From positions 1-31,890 of the forward strand of contig JALNWB010000025.1 of NCBI GenBank assembly GCA_023231105.1: DNA of 31,890 bases. Reading direction: 5' to 3'. Every line of letters starts with the position of its first letter. The stretch's first letter is position 1. Made by a program: the position numbers and the translations under genes. Below, piece by piece: positions 25,511 to 31,890 of this stretch. Below the pieces are notes generated by a model, which searched no databases, had not been told where the DNA came from, and worked only from the letters and a program-made list of their open reading frames with translations. This stretch comes from Ignavibacteriaceae bacterium. Lineage in GTDB: Bacteria > Bacteroidota > Ignavibacteria > Ignavibacteriales > Ignavibacteriaceae.

Positions 25511-25596
25511 AACGCCGTCAGGAGCTTCGCACGCTGACGGGTTTCGGGGTTGTAGTTCGCAGCGCAACCTTTCAGCGTCGAAGACCTGAAAGCGTT
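25511..25596. repeat. BIME upstream of cas6 (copy D)
   Basis: REP 1 at 25511-25543 and inverted REP 2 at 25566-25596, with the same arms as copy A. It lies in the 253-bp gap between rodA and cas6. The rest of the gap (25597-25718) is A/T-rich with no gene that I can support. cas6 is thus bracketed by two nearly identical BIMEs (C and D). Confidence 0.88.
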
Positions 25597-25718
25597 TGAT
25601 ATTTATTTCTATGAATCTTGGTATTGAAGGCATTTGGTTAGGTTTGGATAAAACAATTCTTATCTCCAATAATGATATGAAGATAATAAAGTATTATAAA
25701 CCAAACAAAAGAAATTTT

Positions 25719-27143
25719 TTACCGCAAATTCTTCGTTCTGCTGGCATCCAGCTTGATAAAGATAAATAGCAGGACGGTAAAAGACCACAAAGAGGATCCC
25801 CCGTAGCTGAAGAAGGGTAACGGGATCCCAATAACAGGCGCCAGACCAATGGTCATGGAGACGTTGATAACGATGTGAAAAAAGAGAATGCTTGCCACAC
25901 AATAGCCATAGATCCTGCTGAAGGCCGATCGCTGCCGCTCCGCCAAAAAAATCAATCTGATCAACAACGCCAGGAAGAGGAGTATCACAACGGTTGTTCC
26001 TAAAAATCCCCACTCTTCGCCAACTGTACAAAAAATAAAGTCGGTACTCTGTTCGGGTACAAAATTGTATTTTGTTTGCGTTCCCTTTAAAAACCCTTTT
26101 CCAATAATCCCTCCGGAGCCAATGGCAATTTTCGATTGGTGCACGTTCCAGCCGGCCCCGCGCAAGTCATTTTTTATCCCCAGCAGATTGTCAACCCTGT
26201 CGCGCTGGTGGGAGATCAGAATATTCGAATAGAAGTAGTTCACCGAAAGGGTAATGGCAATTGAGAAGATGAAAAAGAGCAGTACGAACCAGGCCTGCCG
26301 TATGTGATTTTTGAGCCCGTAGACGATGAATGCCATAACCGACAGAACTGAGGTGACTACCATTAATTGAAAGGGGGTGGCATCAAACCCAATGAGGTTC
26401 TTAAGGCCAAACAGGATACCGTAAATCAGGGACACCAACACAAAACCGATAATTCCGTCTTTAAAACTTTGTCGTAAAAAAATCAAAAGTATCAGCGATA
26501 CGACAATTAATAGGATCAGTATTTGTAGCTGTGTCCAAAGTAGTGCCAGTATAAATAGGACAATAGCGGTAAATCCACCAATAAGGACGACGTCAGGTAA
26601 CCCTTCACGGTAAAAAACCAAAAAGAAAACCGCAAAAACCAGCGCAGAGCCTGTATCATTCTGCAATAAAATAAGCAATGCGGGTAATAACATCATGGTA
26701 CCAAGAACGATGTATGATTTGGTTCTGGCCATCTTAAAGCCAAACTGGCTCATGTATTTGGCCACAACAAGACTGGTCGCAAATTTGGCAAGTTCGGCCG
26801 GTTGAAGCGCCACCCCTCCAACCTCAAACCAGGCCCTTGCCCCATTGACTTCACGGCCGAGAAAGAGAACGGCAACCAATAAAAGTAGGATCAGGATATA
26901 AATATGGTATGCGAAGGCAACATAGAATTTACTGTCCACAATCAGCACACAAAAGGCCAGAAAAATTCCGGCGCAAATCCAGATCATCTGCTTCCCATAT
27001 TGCTGGCCAATGTCCAGGATACTTTGATGTTCGTCGCTGTATACGGCGGCATATATATTGATCCATCCCATCATAACCAATACAAGGTATAACAGGATGG
27101 TTATCCAATCTAAATTCACAAATATATTGTTCTGGCTCTTCAT
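25719..27143 (-). CDS. rodA: RodA peptidoglycan glycosyltransferase
   Basis: A 474-residue SEDS-family membrane protein that polymerises glycan strands during cell elongation together with PBP2. About ten hydrophobic segments are visible. Family motifs include GREVNGARAWFEVGGVALQP, ELAKFATSLVVAKY, LQNDTGSALVF, and near the C-terminus PEQSTDFIFCTVGEEWGFLG and PLPFFSYGGSSLWS. The 474-residue length exceeds the ~370 of E. coli RodA because of an extended central region (~190-300) with extra hydrophobic segments, as seen in other Bacteroidota. It follows mrdA on the same strand. Confidence 0.95.
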   Translation of the reverse strand: MKSQNNIFVNLDWITILLYLVLVMMGWINIYAAVYSDEHQSILDIGQQYGKQMIWICAGIFLAFCVLIVDSKFYVAFAYHIYILILLLLVAVLFLGREVNGARAWFEVGGVALQPAELAKFATSLVVAKYMSQFGFKMARTKSYIVLGTMMLLPALLILLQNDTGSALVFAVFFLVFYREGLPDVVLIGGFTAIVLFILALLWTQLQILILLIVVSLILLIFLRQSFKDGIIGFVLVSLIYGILFGLKNLIGFDATPFQLMVVTSVLSVMAFIVYGLKNHIRQAWFVLLFFIFSIAITLSVNYFYSNILISHQRDRVDNLLGIKNDLRGAGWNVHQSKIAIGSGGIIGKGFLKGTQTKYNFVPEQSTDFIFCTVGEEWGFLGTTVVILLFLALLIRLIFLAERQRSAFSRIYGYCVASILFFHIVINVSMTIGLAPVIGIPLPFFSYGGSSLWSFTVLLFIFIKLDASRTKNLR

Positions 27144-27203
27144 TTATTCAATCAATAACCGTTATCAAAATGGTCAGCCACAAGAACATACCTGACTCAC
27201 TTC

Positions 27204-27237
27204 TTTTACTTTATCCTTTTTACTTTATCCTTTATCC
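27204..27237. repeat. Short tandem repeat between mrdA and rodA
   Basis: TTTTACTTTATCC (27204-27216), then TTTTTACTTTATCC (27217-27230), then a partial TTTATCC (27231-27237). A 13-14-bp low-complexity tandem just before the end of mrdA, in the 99-bp gap to rodA. It could vary in copy number by slippage. Confidence 0.7.
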
Positions 27238-27242
27238 TTCCC

Positions 27243-29072
27243 TCAGTCTCCCCCCGTCAAATGCATGGCTGAAATCAAATCAGCGCTCAGCATACTGGCT
27301 TCCAGCGGTTTTCTTTTGGGTGTTATGGAGTCGTTCAGGTATTTTTCGATGATCAAACTGGCAATAGGAGCGGCATATCGGGCACCCCATACACCATTTT
27401 CAACATAGACGCAAATGGCAATCTTCGGATCTTCTTTGGGTGCATAGGCAACAAAGGCAGAGTGGGCCGCACCATGGGGATTTTGAATGGTACCTGTTTT
27501 GCCACATATTGCTATCCCTTCAACCTTGGCAATCTTTGCTGTACCACCATCCACGACTTTCTCCATACCATCTGAAATCACATTAAAAAGATAGGGATCT
27601 GCCTGGGTAACATGTTTCTCGAAGGAGAGTACTCTTTCTGAACGGTCAAAATCCTGAATGCTGCGTACCATATGGGGAGCAATGTAATATCCCTTGTTGG
27701 CGATGACAGAAACCATATTGGCCAGTTGAAGGGGGGTCATCAGCAACTCTCCCTGTCCGATTGAAAATGAACGGATGGTCATCACGTTCCAGTGGCTTTT
27801 CCCGTAAATTCGGTCGAAATAGGTACCTTTCGAGACGTTACCCGCATTTTCGGCAGTCAGGTCCCCTCCAATCCTGTGTCCAATGCCCAAATCCATCAAA
27901 TGATTGCGCCAGGCTTCAAATCCTTCCTCTGCTGTTGGGTACTTGTTGATGATCGCTCGAAAAGCCTGAAAAAAATAGGAGTTGCAGGATTCACGAATGG
28001 CGCTTACCAATGGAAGCGGGGTTTCATGGTTGTGGGTGCATTTTATAGGTGTCGATCGCGGACCATTGCAGAAATACCGAATTTCCGGCCCCAGCAATCC
28101 CTCCTCAAGTCCAATAACTGCATCGGCCAGTTTAAAGGTCGATCCTGGAGGGTAGGAGGAGGTAATGGCCCTGTTAAGCATTGGTTTCAACGGATCATTG
28201 AGCAGGGTAAGATAATTCCTTGTTCTTTCACGACCAACAAACATCCCCGGATCAAAAGAGGGCGAGCTTGCCATGATCATAATTTCACCGGTAGCTGGCT
28301 CTATAGCAACGATACTCCCAACTTTTCCAGCTAGCAGCCGCTCACCGTATGTTTGCAGATCTGCGTGTAATCCCGTGATAAGATTCTTTCCAATAACAGC
28401 GGCGGTATCCATTTTTCCACCCTCAAAAGAGCCTTTGACCCGGTTGTGAACATCCACCATCATGTAGGAAATACCCTTAACACCCCTTAATTCAGCTTCA
28501 TAAGCTTGTTCAATACCGGACTTTCCGATGTAGTCACCGCTCTCATAATATTTGTCTTCATCAACCTTTTTTTGGTCAACCTCACCCACGTACCCCAGTG
28601 TGTGGGATGCAATTGTTGCAGGATATTGCCTTAGGGTACGTGCCTGTATGTAAAATCCGGGATATTTGAATAGCTGTTCCTGTAAGGCTGCATATCGATG
28701 GGCCGAGAGCTGTTTAATAACTGCTGATGGTTTCCACAAGGAATAGCTTCTGGCTTTTTTGATTTCGCTCACAAGTTCTGTCTTATCGACACCAGCGATC
28801 CTGCAAAAGGAGAGGGTATCAAAAGGCTTCAACTCCCTGGGAGTGACCAATACATCATAAGCTGCCTGGTTGTACACAATCAGCTTGTGGTTACGGTCAT
28901 ACACCAACCCTCTGGCAGGATAATTAATTTGTCTGCGCAGAACGTTGCTCGCGGCAGAAATTTTGTAGGAAGAGTCGATAACCTGAATGTAAAAGAGCCG
29001 GGTGATCATGGCCAGGGAAGCTAAGCAAAATATGCCTATCAGCAAATATTGTCGTTTGGTATAGGTATCCAC
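27243..29072 (-). CDS. mrdA: Penicillin-binding protein 2 (elongation transpeptidase)
   Basis: A 609-residue class B PBP that crosslinks peptidoglycan during elongation and partners RodA. It has one N-terminal membrane segment (~10-30), a dimerisation/pedestal domain (RGLVYDRNHKLIVYN) and a C-terminal transpeptidase domain with SxxK at S311-K314 (PPGSTFKLA), SxN at 362-364 (ESCNSYFF) and KTG at 525-527 (CGKTGTIQNPHG). All catalytic motifs are intact. It lies between mreD and rodA in the standard shape operon. Confidence 0.97.
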   Translation of the reverse strand: MDTYTKRQYLLIGIFCLASLAMITRLFYIQVIDSSYKISAASNVLRRQINYPARGLVYDRNHKLIVYNQAAYDVLVTPRELKPFDTLSFCRIAGVDKTELVSEIKKARSYSLWKPSAVIKQLSAHRYAALQEQLFKYPGFYIQARTLRQYPATIASHTLGYVGEVDQKKVDEDKYYESGDYIGKSGIEQAYEAELRGVKGISYMMVDVHNRVKGSFEGGKMDTAAVIGKNLITGLHADLQTYGERLLAGKVGSIVAIEPATGEIMIMASSPSFDPGMFVGRERTRNYLTLLNDPLKPMLNRAITSSYPPGSTFKLADAVIGLEEGLLGPEIRYFCNGPRSTPIKCTHNHETPLPLVSAIRESCNSYFFQAFRAIINKYPTAEEGFEAWRNHLMDLGIGHRIGGDLTAENAGNVSKGTYFDRIYGKSHWNVMTIRSFSIGQGELLMTPLQLANMVSVIANKGYYIAPHMVRSIQDFDRSERVLSFEKHVTQADPYLFNVISDGMEKVVDGGTAKIAKVEGIAICGKTGTIQNPHGAAHSAFVAYAPKEDPKIAICVYVENGVWGARYAAPIASLIIEKYLNDSITPKRKPLEASMLSADLISAMHLTGGD

Positions 29073-29103
29073 CGTCTGTTTCTATTTCATTAATTTTTGG
29101 AAT

Positions 29104-29610
29104 TTACTTACGGAAAAATACAAACTGGCTGATTACGATCAACGCAATTGACAATATTCCGCTAAGGATGGCCCTGGCCAGGGTGAAAAAGAACCCCTGA
29201 AACGTAAAGGCCTCAAGCATAAACAAGAGAAGGTGATGGATGGCTACAAAAGTAGCTGTATAGCTGATGAACCAGTTCAAACTCATGGTTGAGATACGGG
29301 GCGCCGAAACCGATTCCCGTGTTTCGCGGGTGGATATTTCATTCAGAATCGTGGGTCTGATAAAACCAATGATTACACAAACAGCCGCATGGACTCCAAG
29401 AGTATTGGTGAAAGCATCGACTGAAAGGCCTAAAATGAATCCAAGGAATATCAACAGAGCGCGCGGAGTATCATAAGGCAGCAAAAGCATGAAAATAAGA
29501 TAAAAGAATGGTGATATCATTCTAAATATCAAAATATGATTGAAAACCAGCACTTGGAGCAAGACTGAGACAACAAATATCAGTGAATATTTAAGCAGGT
29601 TATTTACCAT
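29104..29610 (-). CDS. mreD: MreD rod-shape protein
   Basis: A 168-residue integral membrane protein with about five or six hydrophobic segments (for example IFVVSVLLQVLVFNHILIF at the N-terminus and ILSGILSIALIVISQFVFF at the C-terminus). MreD is a membrane component of the elongasome whose sequence is poorly conserved; the call rests on topology, length and position between mreC and mrdA. Its start overlaps the end of mreC by 11 bp. Confidence 0.9.
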   Translation of the reverse strand: MVNNLLKYSLIFVVSVLLQVLVFNHILIFRMISPFFYLIFMLLLPYDTPRALLIFLGFILGLSVDAFTNTLGVHAAVCVIIGFIRPTILNEISTRETRESVSAPRISTMSLNWFISYTATFVAIHHLLLFMLEAFTFQGFFFTLARAILSGILSIALIVISQFVFFRK

Positions 29611-30469
29611 CGTTGTTCAAGGATTCAAGTTTATTGATCTCTTTTAATTGCCTGTTTTCGACCAGGGCAACCTGAACGATGCTTTTGAAATCCACAGCCA
29701 GGTTGACATCAATCTTATAAAAATTGCTACCTGATCCTAGGGTAAATTCAGAAACTATCCCAATCTCAAGACCTTCAGGGAAGCTGGAGGAGAAACCGGT
29801 TGTGACTATCGTATCCCCGTTCTGAACCGGAACGTGGTAAGGAATTTCATTTAGCTGGACTTTGCGGTAATCTTTGCCATTCCAGGAGAGTGATCCAAAG
29901 AAGTCGTTGCGTTTGATTTTTGCGCTCAGTTTCCATCTTTCATTCAAAATAGATATCACCGTGCTGTAATTGTCGCCAACATTGGTAACCAAACCGACCA
30001 CCCTTCCGGCCGAGACAACCCCCATATATTCTTTGACCCCTTGGATACGGCCTTTGTTGATTGTTAGAAAATTGTGTCGTTGATTGATTGAGTTGTTGAT
30101 CACTCTCGCTGTAGTGAAGAAGTAGACAATTTTGTTCAGCGAATCACGTGTCATCGCGATAAGCGGATTGCGCTCGGTCAAATAGCTTTGGCGGGAATTG
30201 TTGGCCCCCCTGAGCTGGTAGTGTTGAAGGGCTGTACGCAATTGGGCATTCTCTTCGGCGAGTTCTGTATTCGCTTTTTTGAGGTCGAAAACCTGGAATA
30301 CACCAATAAAGTTTTCAAAAAAGTAACCACTGATACCATTGCTGGATGTTAGAAACTTAGCTTGCTGATAGTTGTTGTAAGTAACAACCATGGAAAGCGA
30401 AAATATTTCTAAAATTAAAAATAGGAATATGTAATGATACCTTAGGATTAACCTGAATAAATTCCTCAT
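29600..30469 (-). CDS. mreC: MreC rod-shape protein
   Basis: A 289-residue bitopic protein: N-terminal membrane segment (YHYIFLFLILEIFSLSMVV), a coiled coil (VFDLKKANTELAEENAQLRT), then the periplasmic beta-barrel domain with KGRIQGVKEYMGVVSAGRVV and VGDNYSTVISILN. MreC links cytoplasmic MreB to PBP2 and activates it. It starts 37 bp after mreB stops and overlaps mreD. Confidence 0.95.
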   Translation of the reverse strand: MRNLFRLILRYHYIFLFLILEIFSLSMVVTYNNYQQAKFLTSSNGISGYFFENFIGVFQVFDLKKANTELAEENAQLRTALQHYQLRGANNSRQSYLTERNPLIAMTRDSLNKIVYFFTTARVINNSINQRHNFLTINKGRIQGVKEYMGVVSAGRVVGLVTNVGDNYSTVISILNERWKLSAKIKRNDFFGSLSWNGKDYRKVQLNEIPYHVPVQNGDTIVTTGFSSSFPEGLEIGIVSEFTLGSGSNFYKIDVNLAVDFKSIVQVALVENRQLKEINKLESLNNDGK

Positions 30470-30506
30470 ATTTTAACTTCAAATGGCGCTATGGCAGGGA
30501 TAACAA

Positions 30507-31529
30507 TTATCGGAGCAGGAAAGAGAATTTATCCACGTTTTTAAGTGCAACACCTGTACCACGTGCAACGGCGCGCAACGGATCTTCCGCAATCCTGAAC
30601 GGGATGTTGAACTTCTCATACAGCCTTTTGTCCAGTCCGCGCAGCAAAGCCCCGCCACCGGCAAGCCAGATACCTCTTTTGTAAATATCGGCATAAAGTT
30701 CGGGAGGTGTATGCTCCAGGGCATTGGTAATTGCAGTCTCAATTTTTGAAATTGATTTGTCCAGACAGTGGGCAATTTCAGTATAAGTAACGTGAACATC
30801 AATTGGCATGGCTGTCATCTGGTTCGGTCCCTTAACAATCATATCAGCAGGTGGTTCATCCAGTTCGGTCATCGCGGAGCCGACCACAATTTTGATCTCT
30901 TCTGCAGTCCTTTCGCCAATTTTGACGTTGTGTTGGTGACGCATGTGTTCCATGATATCGGCCGTGAGATCATCCCCGGCAATCCGGATGGATTTGTTGG
31001 TAACGATACCACCCAGAGAGATAACGGCAATCTCAGTAGTACCTCCACCGATGTCAACGACCATGTTCCCTTCCGGGGCCTCTACATCAAGACCGATACC
31101 AATTGCGGCAGCCATTGGCTCATAGATCATGTAGACATCCCGGCCACCGGCGTGTTCAGCAGAGTCCCGTACGGCACGGATTTCAACTTCCGTGGATCCG
31201 GATGGAATACAGATAACCATTTTAAGGGCAGGGGCGAAAAATCTTTTCTTGGGGTTGATCATCTTGATCATTCCACGAATCATCTGTTCTGCAGCATTAA
31301 AATCAGCGATCACACCGTCTCTTAGTGGACGAATGGTCTTCAGGTTTGAGTGGGTTTTGCCCTGCATTTGGCGGGCTTTTTCGCCAATGGCAACCAGCTT
31401 CTCTGTTTTTGTATCGATTGTTACTACCGATGGCTCATCCACGACCACTTTCCCGTTGTGAATGATGATCGTGTTGGCAGTCCCAAGGTCAATCGCAATT
31501 TCTTGTGTTAGAAATGAAAAGAAACTCAT
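30507..31529 (-). CDS. mreB: MreB actin-like cell-shape protein
   Basis: A 340-residue bacterial actin that forms membrane-associated filaments steering elongation. Actin motifs are visible: phosphate 1 IAIDLGTANTIIIH near the N-terminus, phosphate 2 MVVDIGGGTTEIAVISLGG, the adenosine motif IWLAGGGALLRGLD, and the typical PEGNMV and CIPSGSTEVE stretches. It is the first shape gene after purH, separated by only 21 bp, so it may be transcribed from a promoter upstream of purH. Confidence 0.97.
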   Translation of the reverse strand: MSFFSFLTQEIAIDLGTANTIIIHNGKVVVDEPSVVTIDTKTEKLVAIGEKARQMQGKTHSNLKTIRPLRDGVIADFNAAEQMIRGMIKMINPKKRFFAPALKMVICIPSGSTEVEIRAVRDSAEHAGGRDVYMIYEPMAAAIGIGLDVEAPEGNMVVDIGGGTTEIAVISLGGIVTNKSIRIAGDDLTADIMEHMRHQHNVKIGERTAEEIKIVVGSAMTELDEPPADMIVKGPNQMTAMPIDVHVTYTEIAHCLDKSISKIETAITNALEHTPPELYADIYKRGIWLAGGGALLRGLDKRLYEKFNIPFRIAEDPLRAVARGTGVALKNVDKFSFLLR

Positions 31530-31550
31530 ATTTTATTTTTTTATTTATTG

Positions 31551-31890
31551 CTAATGTTTAAAATGCCTGAAACCAGTTGTTACCATAGACATTTGATGGT
31601 CGTCGCAGAAATCGACAGACAATTTGTCCCGGATCGAACCTCCGGGATGAATAACGGATGTAATCCCTTCATTATATGCAATTTCCACACAATCAGGGAA
31701 AGGGAAGAAGGCATCGGATGCCATCACGGCCCCTTTTAGGTCGAAATTGAATGATTTTGCTTTTTCAATAGCCTGCTTCAATGCATCGACCCTTGACGTC
31801 TGACCTACTCCGCTTGCAAGTAATTGTTTATCTTTTGCAAGTACAATGGTATTAGATTTTGACTGTTTAACCAAACGATTGGCAAACAAA
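31551..31890 (-). CDS. purH: PurH (AICAR transformylase/IMP cyclohydrolase), 3' part
   Basis: The C-terminal ~113 residues of the bifunctional purine enzyme; the frame runs off the right edge. The AICAR transformylase C-terminus is clear: AVMASDAFFPFPDCVEIAYN, then VIHPGGSIRDKLSVDFC and the terminal MVTTGFRHFKH. purH next to mreBCD is a familiar arrangement in Bacteroidota. Confidence 0.97.
   Translation of the reverse strand, partial: LFANRLVKQSKSNTIVLAKDKQLLASGVGQTSRVDALKQAIEKAKSFNFDLKGAVMASDAFFPFPDCVEIAYNEGITSVIHPGGSIRDKLSVDFCDDHQMSMVTTGFRHFKH

Overview
The window looks like a chromosomal segment of an anaerobic member of the Bacteroidota (Bacteroidales/Marinilabiliales-like is my inference). 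The clues are promoters of the TTTG / TAnnTTTG type, A/T-rich start regions, a purH-mreB-mreC-mreD-mrdA-rodA shape operon, a four-helix-bundle S23/Avd-like gene, a DUF6155 gene and an HdrA-FlxDCBA electron-bifurcation operon.

Layout. (1) 2-3967, plus strand: the 3' part of hdrA followed by flxD, flxC, flxB and flxA, a soluble flavin/iron-sulfur complex linking NAD(H) to ferredoxin and probably a disulfide. (2) 4287-13186: one very large CRISPR array with 137 repeats of 30 bp and 136 spacers of about 33-38 bp. The crRNA-sense strand is the minus strand, because the reverse-complement repeat ends in the ATTGAAAC handle. The leader therefore lies at the right end (13187-13411), next to cas2, and the decayed repeat is at the left end. 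(3) 13412-25465, minus strand: a complete type I-B locus. Read from the promoter it runs orf70, cas8b (with a likely internal cas11b), cas7, cas5, cas3, a DUF6155 gene, a UPF0158 gene, a REP-associated tyrosine transposase (RAYT), cas4, a four-helix-bundle cassette, cas1 and cas2, then leader and array. cas6 stands apart upstream. (4) 25719-31890, minus strand: rodA, mrdA (PBP2), mreD, mreC, mreB and the 3' end of purH.

The most interesting part is the cas6-cas8b intergenic region. It holds a candidate small RNA on the opposite strand to the cas genes. This has a good Bacteroidota promoter, a degenerate CRISPR repeat (22/30 matches) in crRNA orientation, a small hairpin and a strong intrinsic terminator. 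Its promoter and the cas promoter appear to share a palindromic -33 core, TTTGTCAAA. The position and parts recall the CreTA/CreR crRNA-like regulators known from other type I systems, but here in Bacteroidota and divergent from the cas operon.

The locus has also collected small mobile DNA. Inverted-pair REP elements (BIMEs) occur at four places, and one lies in frame inside the RAYT gene that presumably mobilises them. The RAYT stop overlaps the cas4 start (ATGA). The four-helix-bundle gene sits between cas4 and cas1 and is flanked by inverted arrays of a 10-bp unit, which looks like a discrete cassette. In the array, one spacer was acquired twice with a 1-nt length difference, and another pair differs at 3 of 35 positions, which suggests repeated encounters with the same or related invaders.
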